Shown here one piece after another: positions 51,053-58,860 of a DNA stretch of 64,000 nt. The stretch covers positions 1,364,001-1,428,000 of the forward strand of contig CBDAUF010000002.1 in the NCBI GenBank assembly GCA_965200535.1. Reading direction: 5' to 3'. The DNA comes from MPNO01 sp965200535. Its GTDB lineage: Bacteria; Pseudomonadota; Alphaproteobacteria; MPNO01. Numbering within the stretch: position 1 is the first letter of the stretch; each line of letters opens with the position of its first letter. Under the pieces are notes generated by a model, which was not told the DNA's origin, ran no database searches, and saw nothing but the letters and a program-made list of their open reading frames with translations. Position numbers and translations under genes: made by a program.

Positions 51053-51373
51053 CTACCGTGCGACGGGAACGCTCGGCGACGGCGCCTCGACGGGTTGGGC
51101 CGGAGCCTGCTGCGGCGCGGCCTGATCGAGAACGGAGCGCGGCTCGGTGGTGGCGCCCGAGAGGATCGCAAGCAGGATGCTGGTTGTCATGAAGCAGACG
51201 GCGAGCCCCGCGGTCACCCGGGTCAGAAGGTTGGCCGATCCGCGGGTCGTCATCAGCCCGCCCATCGTGCCGCCGCCGATGCCGAGCCCGCCGCCTTCCG
51301 ACCGCTGCACCAGGACCACCGCCACGAGGGCGACGGCGATGAACAGGTGAATGACGAGGATGATAACGATCAT
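51053..51373 (-). CDS. secG: Preprotein translocase subunit SecG
   Basis: The 106-residue protein has two membrane helices (about 2-21 and 53-72) and the conserved linker VLVQRSEGGGLGIGGG between them. It assists SecYE. A Pro/Ala-rich cytoplasmic tail extends the C-terminus, as usual in the class. The tpiA-secG-pyrG order is conserved. Confidence 0.93.
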   Translation of the reverse strand: MIVIILVIHLFIAVALVAVVLVQRSEGGGLGIGGGTMGGLMTTRGSANLLTRVTAGLAVCFMTTSILLAILSGATTEPRSVLDQAAPQQAPAQPVEAPSPSVPVAR

Positions 51374-51447
51374 GCCGGGCGCGCCTTCATGCGATCAACG
51401 TCGACAGGGGTGTGCGGCAGAGATGTAACGCCATCCGCGCCGGATTG

Positions 51448-52209
51448 CTATCGGCATGATCGGCATATCGACCAGAAAGCGGCAGGATCGAGGCTTGCCC
51501 CGCCGACCAGGACGCCGTTCACCTCGTCCACCGCCAGTATGGCGGCGGCGTTGTCGGGGTTGACCGACCCGCCATAGAGTATCCGGAAGCCGTGTCCGTC
51601 GCCGAAGCGTGCGCAGAGCTGTGTGCGGATGGCGGCGTGGATAGCGCCGATTTCCGCCCCGTCCGGCGTGCGGCCCGTCCCGATGGCCCAGACCGGCTCG
51701 TATGCGATCACCGTGTTCGCCGCGTTCGCCCCGCCCGGCAGGGAGTCGCCGATCTGCGCGCCGACGACCTCGGGCGCCCTGCCCGCCTCGCGGTCCGCCT
51801 GCGTCTCGCCCACGCACACGATGGCGTTGAGACCCGCGGCGAGCGCCGCTTCGGCCTTGGCCCTGACCGCCGCGCACCGTTCCCCGTGAGCGGAGCGCCG
51901 TTCGGAATGCCCGACGATGACATAGGCGCAGCCGAGATCGCCGAGCATCGCCGCGGAGATGTCGCCGGTATGCGCGCCGGACGCCGCGGCATGGCAGTCC
52001 TGCGCGCCAAGCGCAATCCCGGGCACCGATGCCAGCAGGTTCGCCGCATCGGCGAGATAGGGCGCCGGCGGACAGACCACGATCTCGCACGGCGCCGGAC
52101 CGGCGGCGCCGAGACTGCCGCCCAGCGCCGACAGCAGGTCCCGCGTCATCGCGCGCGAGCCGTTCATCTTCCAGTTTCCCGCGACCAGCGGGCGGACGGG
52201 GTCGGTCAT
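51448..52209 (-). CDS. tpiA: Triosephosphate isomerase
   Basis: The 253-residue glycolytic enzyme has catalytic Lys in GNWKMNG (about 11-17), catalytic His in VGHSERR and Glu in AYEPVWAIGTG, and the phosphate-gripper GGSVNPDNA. A cysteine-rich end (WSICRSCR) is slightly unusual. It is divergent from ppiD with 190 bases between them. Confidence 0.96.
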   Translation of the reverse strand: MTDPVRPLVAGNWKMNGSRAMTRDLLSALGGSLGAAGPAPCEIVVCPPAPYLADAANLLASVPGIALGAQDCHAAASGAHTGDISAAMLGDLGCAYVIVGHSERRSAHGERCAAVRAKAEAALAAGLNAIVCVGETQADREAGRAPEVVGAQIGDSLPGGANAANTVIAYEPVWAIGTGRTPDGAEIGAIHAAIRTQLCARFGDGHGFRILYGGSVNPDNAAAILAVDEVNGVLVGGASLDPAAFWSICRSCR

Positions 52210-52307
52210 GCTGATGTGCGTTTGCGGCGCCGGGGCGGGCTACCAGCCTAGCACGGCCGGTCGTCCGGCGCCAGAATTCTCCTTGCCGGCCATCGGGATG
52301 TGCGCGG

Positions 52308-52336
52308 TTGCGGTTCCCATCCGCGGCAAATAGATA
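52308..52336 (+). promoter_or_regulatory. Candidate ppiD promoter
   Basis: TTGCGG at 52308-52313 and TAGATA at 52331-52336 are 17 bases apart and lie 63 bases before the ppiD start, in a locally AT-richer stretch of the tpiA-ppiD divergent region. This is a consensus match only. Confidence 0.4.
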
Positions 52337-52399
52337 TAGCCGGGGGTGCGGCTGCGCGCCCTTCCGTCGGCAGGGCCGACCAAGACAGGAACCGGCGTC

Positions 52400-54304
52400 A
52401 TGCTGCAAGCCATGAAGAACAAGGCCGCCACCTGGGTGGTGCGGGTTCTTGCCGTGCTTCTGATCATCAGCTTCGCCGCCTGGGGCGTCGAGGATATGAT
52501 CCGCACGACGGGGCTCCCGACCGATGTCGCGGAGGTCGGCGATACCAAGATCACCGCCAACGAGTTCGGCGCGGCTTTCCGTCGCCAGGTCGAAGGGCTG
52601 CGCAGAACCCTCGGTCCGGACGTCGATTCGGAGCAGGCGCGCGACCTCGGCGTGGCCGAGAGCACGCTGGAAGAACTGATATCCCAGCGGCTGCTGGATC
52701 TCTATTCCGAGGACAACGGGATCGTCGTCGGCGATGAACAGGTAGTCCAGCGTCTGCGGGCCGACCCCGCCTTCCGCGGCCCCGACGGGAATTTCGACCG
52801 GCTGATCTTCGAGAGCACCCTCTCCCGGCTCGGTATGACCGAACAACGCTATGTCCACGATTTGCGCTACCAGATCAGGACGGCGCACCTGACCGGCGTC
52901 CTCAGTTCGGCCAGCGCGCCGCCGGATCCGCTCGTCCGGTCGCTCTACCACTACCGCAACGACAAGCGCATCGCGCGCTTCGTCGAAATCGCGCGGCCGC
53001 CGGAAAGCTCGCTCGCGCGGCCCGGCGACAGCACGCTGACCGATTACCACAAGGAAAACGCCGCCGCATTCACCGCGCTGGAGCGCCGCGACCTGACGGC
53101 GCTCTATCTCGATCCCGAGATCGTGGCGGCGGAGATCGCGCCGTCCGAGGAGGACTTGCGCGCCGAGTACGAGAACCGGCTCGAACAGTTGTCGATCCCG
53201 GAACGGCGCAATATCGCCCAGATCGTCGCCGGCGACGAAACCGCGGCCCGGCGCGTGGTCGAGGCGCTGCGGAGCGGCCGGGAAATCACTGAAGTCGCGC
53301 GGTCGATCGCCGGGATGGACGGCGATGCGGTGTCGCTCGGCCTTCTGACCAGGGCCGACCTGCCGCCGGAGATCGCCGATGCGGCGTTCGCGCTGCAGGT
53401 CGGAACCCCCGGCGAACCCGTCCGCTCCCCCATCGGCTGGCACGTTCTCGTGGTCGACAGGATCGAACCGGGGAGAACGCCCGGTTTCGCAGAGTCGCGC
53501 ACCAAGATCCGCGAGGATCTGGCGCGCGAGCAGGCCGTCGACGCCATCGTCAAGCTCGCCAACCAGGTCGAGGACACGCTGGCGGGCGGTGCGTCGCTCG
53601 AGGAGGCGGCAGGCGCGGTCAACGCCCGGATACACAGGTTCCTCGCCGTGGAGGGCAGCGGCCGGTCGGCCGCCGGCGATCCCGCGGACGGGTTGCTGAC
53701 GCTCCGGCGTTTTCTCGAAACCGCATTCGAGACGGCGGCGACGGAGTTGAGCGATCTCGTGGAAACCCGTGACGGCGGCTACTTTGCGGTCCGCGTCGAC
53801 CGTATCTCGCCGCCGGCGCTGGAACCATACGACAAGATCAGGGACCGGGTTGCCGCGGCGTGGCGGCTGGACCGCCTCACCGCCGCCGCCCGGGAACGGG
53901 CGGAGAAGCTGCTGGGCGAGGTCGAGGCCGGGCGCAGCTTCGATACCGCAGCGCAGGAAATGGGGCTGACGGTCAAGACCTCGTCTCCATTCAGCCGCTT
54001 CGACCGGGGCGAAGGGACGCCGATCCCGGCATCCCTCGTCGCCCCGCTGTCGCAGGCCAGACCGGGCGGCGCTGCGCTCGGCCAGACCCGGACAGGCTAT
54101 GCCGTTGCCGTTCTCGAGCGGGTCGCAGCAGCCAACCCGTTGGCGGACAAGGACGGTTTCGAGGCGGTCCGGGAGGAAGCCAGGGCGGCGATGGCGGCCG
54201 ATTTGCTCTCGCAGTACACCGACGCGCTGCGCAAGGTTTACCCGGTCAGCGTCGATTCCCGGGCGCTGGACAGGGTATTCGACGAAGGCGCCTCCCGCTA
54301 TTGA
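52400..54304 (+). CDS. ppiD: Peptidyl-prolyl isomerase, PpiD-like (SurA_N and parvulin domains)
   Basis: The 634-residue protein is a membrane-anchored periplasmic folding factor. A short cytoplasmic start (MLQAMKNKAATW) and one membrane helix (about 13-30) precede a SurA-N type chaperone region (DVAEVGDTKITANEFGAAF, ELISQRLLDLYSEDNGI) and a parvulin rotamase domain around 270-370 (RNIAQIVAGDE, LGLLTRADLPPEIADAAF, PIGWHVLVVDRIEPG). A long C-terminal chaperone part follows. ATG 52400 was chosen over an earlier in-frame start because it gives the PpiD-like N-terminus. It heads the trp region. Confidence 0.87.
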   Translation: MLQAMKNKAATWVVRVLAVLLIISFAAWGVEDMIRTTGLPTDVAEVGDTKITANEFGAAFRRQVEGLRRTLGPDVDSEQARDLGVAESTLEELISQRLLDLYSEDNGIVVGDEQVVQRLRADPAFRGPDGNFDRLIFESTLSRLGMTEQRYVHDLRYQIRTAHLTGVLSSASAPPDPLVRSLYHYRNDKRIARFVEIARPPESSLARPGDSTLTDYHKENAAAFTALERRDLTALYLDPEIVAAEIAPSEEDLRAEYENRLEQLSIPERRNIAQIVAGDETAARRVVEALRSGREITEVARSIAGMDGDAVSLGLLTRADLPPEIADAAFALQVGTPGEPVRSPIGWHVLVVDRIEPGRTPGFAESRTKIREDLAREQAVDAIVKLANQVEDTLAGGASLEEAAGAVNARIHRFLAVEGSGRSAAGDPADGLLTLRRFLETAFETAATELSDLVETRDGGYFAVRVDRISPPALEPYDKIRDRVAAAWRLDRLTAAARERAEKLLGEVEAGRSFDTAAQEMGLTVKTSSPFSRFDRGEGTPIPASLVAPLSQARPGGAALGQTRTGYAVAVLERVAAANPLADKDGFEAVREEARAAMAADLLSQYTDALRKVYPVSVDSRALDRVFDEGASRY

Positions 54305-54418
54305 GGGGTTCGGACGACGCCGTTCCCGCCGGTCGGGGGAGACGGATCGGTCCGCTATGAAGGGACCCCGATAGCTGGTATAAGGTTGCGGGAAAATTTA
54401 CAATATAAAATAAGATTA

Positions 54419-54472
54419 ATGAAATATTTGATTGTTATTTATGTGTTTTCTGGAATGGCAATGTTAGCATGA
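54419..54472 (+). CDS. Possible 17-residue hydrophobic leader or remnant upstream of trpD
   Basis: ATG 54419 opens a frame encoding MKYLIVIYVFSGMAMLA, whose TGA overlaps the trpD ATG (ATGA). The DNA is strikingly AT-rich (TTG ATT GTT ATT TAT codons), unlike every gene around it. There is no Trp codon, so this is not a classical trp leader peptide. I see no clear ribosome site. It may be a membrane-like small peptide, a coupling ORF, or simply open frame inside an AT-rich junction. Given as observed sequence, not as a proven gene. Confidence 0.25.
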   Translation: MKYLIVIYVFSGMAMLA

Positions 54473-55539
54473 GCGGAGATTTCGACGCCTTCAAGACCGT
54501 GCTGGGCCAGGTGTCCGAGGGGCACCGGCTGAACGAGCGGGAAGCCGAGGACGCGTTCGCCACGATCATGACCGGCAACGCGACGCCGGCGCAGATCGGC
54601 GCGTTTCTGATGGCGCTCAGACTCCGCGGGGAGACGGTGGACGAGATCGCCGGCGCGGCGCGCACGATGCGGGCCAAGGCGGCCCGGATCGCGGCGCCGG
54701 ACAACGCGGTGGATGTGGTCGGTACCGGCGGCGACGGCGCCGGGACTCTCAACATCTCGACCGCGGCCGCGCTCGTCGTCGCGGGGTGCGGCATACCGGT
54801 CGCCAAGCACGGCAACCGCGCCCTGTCCTCGAAGGCCGGCGCGGCGGATGTGTTGACCGCGCTCGGCGTCAATGTCGACGCCGCGTTCCCGCTGATCGAA
54901 AGGTCGATCCGGGAGGCCGGGATCGGCTTCATGATGGCGCCGCGCCATCACAGCGCGACCCGCCATGTCGCGGGCCCGCGGGTCGAGCTTGCCGTGCGGA
55001 CGATCTTCAATCTTCTCGGTCCGCTGTCGAATCCGGCCTTCGTCAGCCGGCTCCTGGTCGGCGTGTTCGCGGCCGAGTGGGTGACGCCGCTGGCCGAGGT
55101 CCTGGGGCGGCTGGGATCCGAGCGCGCCTGGGTGGTGCACGGTGCGGGCGGGCTCGACGAGTTGACGTCGGTGGGCGAGACGACGGTCGTGGAATGGTCC
55201 GGCGGCGAACTGCGGCGCTTTGCCGTGACCGCCGCCGACGCCGGCCTCGCGGAGGGCACGCCGGACGAGTTGAAGGGCGGCAGCGGCGCCTACAACGCGG
55301 GCCGGCTCCGCGACCTTCTCGACGGCGCGCCCGGCACCTACCGCGACAGCGCCGTCATGACCGCCGCCGGCGCGCTGGTGGTCGCGGGCGCCGCCGACAG
55401 CCTGGCCGACGGCGCGGTTCTCGCCGCGCGCTCCATCGACCGCGGCAAGGCCCGCGCCGCGCTGGCCCGCATGGTCGAGATCTCCAACGAGGGAAGCGAG
55501 ACGGACGGCGGTCCGGAACCCGGGGCCGAAGACCGATGA
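54469..55539 (+). CDS. trpD: Anthranilate phosphoribosyltransferase
   Basis: The 356-residue enzyme attaches PRPP-derived ribose phosphate to anthranilate in tryptophan synthesis. It shows VVGTGGDGAGTLNISTAAALV (PRPP loop, about 84-104), KHGNRALSSKAGAADVL and VRTIFNLLGPLSNPA. In many relatives trpE and trpG come directly before it; here only an AT-rich 160-base gap follows ppiD. Its stop overlaps trpC by four bases. Confidence 0.96.
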   Translation: MSGDFDAFKTVLGQVSEGHRLNEREAEDAFATIMTGNATPAQIGAFLMALRLRGETVDEIAGAARTMRAKAARIAAPDNAVDVVGTGGDGAGTLNISTAAALVVAGCGIPVAKHGNRALSSKAGAADVLTALGVNVDAAFPLIERSIREAGIGFMMAPRHHSATRHVAGPRVELAVRTIFNLLGPLSNPAFVSRLLVGVFAAEWVTPLAEVLGRLGSERAWVVHGAGGLDELTSVGETTVVEWSGGELRRFAVTAADAGLAEGTPDELKGGSGAYNAGRLRDLLDGAPGTYRDSAVMTAAGALVVAGAADSLADGAVLAARSIDRGKARAALARMVEISNEGSETDGGPEPGAEDR

Positions 55540-56339
55540 GCGACGTGCTGCAGGAAATCTGCTCGGTCAAGCGCCGCCATGTCGCCGAGTGCGTGCAAAA
55601 CCGGCCGCTCCGCGCAGTGGCCGAGGATGCGGAGGCCGCCCCGCCTCCGCGCGGTTTCGCGGCCGCTCTCAGGCGCGCACGGACCGAAGGACGCTACGGC
55701 CTGATCGCGGAAATCAAGCGGGCGTCTCCCAGCAAGGGGCTGATTCGCGAGGATTTCGATCCGGTGCGCCTTGCCCGCGACTACGCGGCCGGCGGCGCGG
55801 CGTGCCTCTCGGTCCTCACCGACGCGCCCTATTTCAGCGGCGCCCTCGACCATCTGTCGGCGGCGCGGTCGGCGGTCGCCCTGCCGGTTCTGCGCAAGGA
55901 CTTCATGCTCGATCCCTACCAGGTCTTCGAGGCCCGTGCGGCCGGGGCGGACTGCATCCTCCTGATTATGGCCGCGCTCGACGATGACAGCGCCCGCGCG
56001 CTTGCTGCAACGGCGCGGACGTTCGGGATGGATGTGCTGGTGGAGGTCCACGACGAGGAGGAGCTCGACCGTGCGCTCGCCATCGATGACGGACTGATCG
56101 GAATCAACAACAGAAACCTCAAGACCCTCGAGACCGACATCGCGACCACCCTTCGGCTCGCCCCCCTGGTCCCGCAGGACCGGCTGGTGGTCGGCGAGAG
56201 CGGCCTTTCGAGTCCCGACGATCTCGCGTCGATGGACGCGGTCGGCGTCACCAACTTCCTGATCGGCGAGGCGTTGATGCGTCAGGACGATGTCCGTGCG
56301 GCGACCGAGGCGTTGCTGCGCCGGCGGAAGGCGGCCTGA
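55536..56339 (+). CDS. trpC: Indole-3-glycerol phosphate synthase
   Basis: The 267-residue TIM-barrel enzyme closes the indole ring. Catalytic motifs are IAEIKRASPSKG, VLRKDFMLDPYQ, GINNRNLKT and VVGESGL. It is monofunctional (no TrpF fusion). ATG 55536 overlaps the trpD stop, giving the expected N-terminus SDVLQEICSVKRRHV. moaC follows after four bases. Confidence 0.96.
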   Translation: MSDVLQEICSVKRRHVAECVQNRPLRAVAEDAEAAPPPRGFAAALRRARTEGRYGLIAEIKRASPSKGLIREDFDPVRLARDYAAGGAACLSVLTDAPYFSGALDHLSAARSAVALPVLRKDFMLDPYQVFEARAAGADCILLIMAALDDDSARALAATARTFGMDVLVEVHDEEELDRALAIDDGLIGINNRNLKTLETDIATTLRLAPLVPQDRLVVGESGLSSPDDLASMDAVGVTNFLIGEALMRQDDVRAATEALLRRRKAA

Positions 56340-56343
56340 CCGC

Positions 56344-56820
56344 ATGGCGGGTTTCAGCCATCTCGACTCCAGCGGCCGGGCCGTCATGGTCGATGTGTCG
56401 GCCAAGGACGTCACCGAGCGAACGGCGACGGCGCGGGGTTCGGTCGCGATGGCGCCGGAAACCGCACGCAGGATCGCCGGCGGAGACGTCGCCAAGGGCG
56501 ACGTGCTCACCGTCGCCCGGCTCGCCGGGATCATGGCGGCGAAGCGGACTGCCGAACTGGTGCCCCTCTGCCACCCCCTGGCGCTGACCGCGGTCGACGT
56601 CGATCTGACGTGCGACGAGGGGCGCGGCGCGGTCGATATCGAGGCCACCTGCCGACTTGCCGGCCGGACTGGCGTCGAGATGGAGGCGCTGACGGCGGTC
56701 AGTGTCGCGGCGCTGACGATCTACGACATGTGCAAGGCCGTCGATCGCGGGATGCGGATCGACAATGTCCGTCTCGTCCACAAGTCGGGCGGTCGGTCGG
56801 GCACATTCGAAGCCGCCTGA
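56344..56820 (+). CDS. moaC: Cyclic pyranopterin monophosphate synthase MoaC
   Basis: The 158-residue enzyme acts with MoaA in the first step of molybdenum cofactor synthesis. Signatures are HLDSSGRAVMVDVSAKDVTERTA, LVPLCHPLALTAVDVD and the C-terminal IYDMCKAVDRGMRIDNVRLVHKSGG with catalytic Lys and Asp. trpC-moaC-moeA is a conserved alphaproteobacterial order. Its TGA overlaps the moeA ATG. Confidence 0.96.
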   Translation: MAGFSHLDSSGRAVMVDVSAKDVTERTATARGSVAMAPETARRIAGGDVAKGDVLTVARLAGIMAAKRTAELVPLCHPLALTAVDVDLTCDEGRGAVDIEATCRLAGRTGVEMEALTAVSVAALTIYDMCKAVDRGMRIDNVRLVHKSGGRSGTFEAA

Positions 56821-58040
56821 TGCTCTCCGTCGCGGAAGCGCGCGCGCGCATCCTTGCCGGACTTCGCCCGATGCCCGCGGAACAGGTCGGGCTCGGCGCC
56901 GCGCTCGGGCGCGTGCTCGCGGAAGACATCGCGGCGCGGCGCAGCCAGCCGCCCCTCGCCGTCTCCGCGATGGACGGCTACGCAGTCCGCGCCGAGGATG
57001 TCCGCGCCCTCCCCGTCCGGCTCTCCGTGGTCGGCTATGCACCGGCGGGGCGCGCGTTCGACGGCGCGGTGGGGCCGGGCCAGGCGGTGCGCATCTTTAC
57101 CGGCGCGCCGGTACCCGACGGCGCCGACACGATCGTGATCCAGGAAAACACCAGGGACGCGGGCGGCGAGTGCGTCGATGTGGTGGACGGAAACGCCGTC
57201 GAGGGGCGCTATGTCCGCCCCGCCGGCCTGGATTTCGCCGAAGGCGAGGTGCTGCTCGGGGCGGGCCGGATCCTGACCGCGCGGGACGTCGGGCTGGCAG
57301 CGGGAATGAACCTCCCCTGGCTGAAGGTCCGCCGCAAGCCGCGGGTCGCGATCCTCGCCACGGGAGACGAGATCGTCATGCCGGGCGAACCGATCGGCCG
57401 CGACCAGATCGTCAGTTCGAATGCGCTGGCGCTCGCCGGGTTCGTGACCGCGCTCGGCGGGGTCCCGGTCGATCTCGGGATCGCGCCCGATTCGGCGGAA
57501 TCGCTGAAAACGATGGCCGCGGGCGCGCGCGGCGCCGATCTGATCCTGACCACCGGCGGCGCGTCGGTCGGCGACCACGATCTGGTGCAGAGCGTGCTCG
57601 GCGAGGCCGGGCTGGAGGTCGATTTCTGGCGTATCGCGATGCGGCCCGGAAAGCCGTTGATCTTCGGCCGGCTGAACGGCACGCCGCTTCTCGGGCTGCC
57701 CGGCAACCCGGTCTCCTCCCAGGTTTGCGCGATGATCTTCGTCCGGCCTGCGCTATGCGCCATGTTGGGCGCCGATGCTCCGCCGGTCGGCGGCGAGACC
57801 GCGCTGCTCGGCGCCGACCTCGGCGAGAATGACGAGCGCGAAGACTATCTGCGCGCGTCGCTTTCGGTGGACGGCGGCGGCGGGCCGGTCGCCACCCCGT
57901 TCGACGTCCAGGACAGCTCGATGTTCGCCAACATGGCCCGCGCCGACTGCCTGATCGTCCGCGAACCCTTCGCCCCTCCCCTCGCCAGGGGCGCGTCGGT
58001 GCGCATCCTGCGGCTCGAGGGCGGAACGGTGCGTATCTGA
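56820..58040 (+). CDS. moeA: Molybdopterin molybdenumtransferase MoeA
   Basis: The 406-residue enzyme inserts molybdate into molybdopterin-AMP. It shows SAMDGYAVRAED near residue 50, RIFTGAPVPDGADTIVIQE, VAILATGDEIVMPGEPI, LTTGGASVGDHD and GLPGNPVSSQV. It is translationally linked to moaC (TGATG). The cofactor is required by the hydroxylase at 2111-5741. Confidence 0.96.
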   Translation: MLSVAEARARILAGLRPMPAEQVGLGAALGRVLAEDIAARRSQPPLAVSAMDGYAVRAEDVRALPVRLSVVGYAPAGRAFDGAVGPGQAVRIFTGAPVPDGADTIVIQENTRDAGGECVDVVDGNAVEGRYVRPAGLDFAEGEVLLGAGRILTARDVGLAAGMNLPWLKVRRKPRVAILATGDEIVMPGEPIGRDQIVSSNALALAGFVTALGGVPVDLGIAPDSAESLKTMAAGARGADLILTTGGASVGDHDLVQSVLGEAGLEVDFWRIAMRPGKPLIFGRLNGTPLLGLPGNPVSSQVCAMIFVRPALCAMLGADAPPVGGETALLGADLGENDEREDYLRASLSVDGGGGPVATPFDVQDSSMFANMARADCLIVREPFAPPLARGASVRILRLEGGTVRI

Positions 58041-58069
58041 GAGATCAATCGGCGGCCGCATTTGGAGCG

Positions 58070-58098
58070 TTGACGGACGCCGGGAATATTACTAGAAC
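58070..58098 (+). promoter_or_regulatory. Candidate lexA promoter
   Basis: TTGACG (58070-58075) and TAGAAC (58093-58098) are 17 bases apart, 61 bases before the lexA start. Spacing and -35 match are good. The inverted repeat just downstream would overlap the transcription start. Confidence 0.55.
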
Positions 58099-58102
58099 AT
58101 GT

Positions 58103-58146
58103 GGTTGTGTTTATGCTTCGTTCCCATATGTAGTGGCGACACAACC
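58103..58146 (+). repeat. 8-bp inverted repeat in the lexA leader
   Basis: GGTTGTGT (58103-58110) and ACACAACC (58139-58146) are perfect inverted copies separated by 28 bases, between the candidate promoter and the lexA ATG. It could be an operator or an mRNA hairpin. The usual alphaproteobacterial LexA box GTTC-N7-GTTC is not present in this leader. Confidence 0.5.
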
Positions 58147-58158
58147 GGACGGTGACCC

Positions 58159-58860
58159 ATGCTGACGCCCAAACAATACGAACTGCTGGCCTATATCGAC
58201 ACGTTTATCGTCCAGCACGGCGTGTCTCCCTCCTTCGACGAGATGAAGGACGCGCTCGACCTGAAGTCCAAATCGGGCATCCACCGCCTGATCCTGGCGC
58301 TGGAGGAGCGCGGCTTCATTCGCCGCCTGCCCCACCGCGCGCGCGCCCTCGAAGTGCTGCGCCGGCCGGAAGCGATGATCGAGGACGTTCCCCGGCCCAG
58401 CGGGGCGTTCGCGCCGCGCGTGATCGAGGGCGATTTCGCCGGCGGGCTCGGCGGTGCGAGCAGCCGCGACAACCAGACCCTGGTCGAAATGCCGCTGTAC
58501 GGACGAATCGCCGCCGGCGCCCCCATCGAGGCCCTGCGCGACAACACCCGCAGCTTCGCAATGCCCCAGGCTCTCCTCGGTTCGGGCGAGCACTACGCTC
58601 TCGAGGTGGAGGGCGATTCGATGATCGACGCCGGCATTCACGACGGCGACGTCGCGGTCGTCCGGCGCAGCAAGACTGCGGAGAACGGCAATATCGTGGT
58701 CGCTCTCCTCGGCGGCGATGAGGTCACGCTCAAGCGGTTCCGGCGGCGCGGCGATTCGATTGCTCTCGAACCCGCCAACGCCAAGCACGAGACCCGGATC
58801 TTCGGACCCGACCAGGTGAAAGTTCAGGGCCGGCTTGTCGCCCTCTTCCGCCGGTACTGA
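58159..58860 (+). CDS. lexA: LexA repressor
   Basis: The 233-residue SOS repressor has an N-terminal winged helix (LTPKQYELLAYIDTF, SPSFDEMKDALDLKSKSGIHRL) and a C-terminal S24 self-cleavage domain: cleavage bond A119-G120 in GRIAAGAP, nucleophile S154 (EGDSMID) and general base K192 (EVTLKRF). The linker is longer than in E. coli, as usual in alphaproteobacteria. RecA-stimulated cleavage would derepress DNA repair genes, probably including lexA itself. It ends 37 bases inside the convergent comEC remnant. Confidence 0.96.
   Translation: MLTPKQYELLAYIDTFIVQHGVSPSFDEMKDALDLKSKSGIHRLILALEERGFIRRLPHRARALEVLRRPEAMIEDVPRPSGAFAPRVIEGDFAGGLGGASSRDNQTLVEMPLYGRIAAGAPIEALRDNTRSFAMPQALLGSGEHYALEVEGDSMIDAGIHDGDVAVVRRSKTAENGNIVVALLGGDEVTLKRFRRRGDSIALEPANAKHETRIFGPDQVKVQGRLVALFRRY

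Noticed and set aside
54419..54472. trp attenuator leader peptide
   Set aside because: The 17-residue frame contains no Trp codon and no terminator/antiterminator pair could be drawn before trpD.
58041..58158. Canonical alphaproteobacterial SOS box upstream of lexA
   Set aside because: GTTC at 58120-58123 and GAAC at 58095-58098 occur, but neither has its partner seven bases away.
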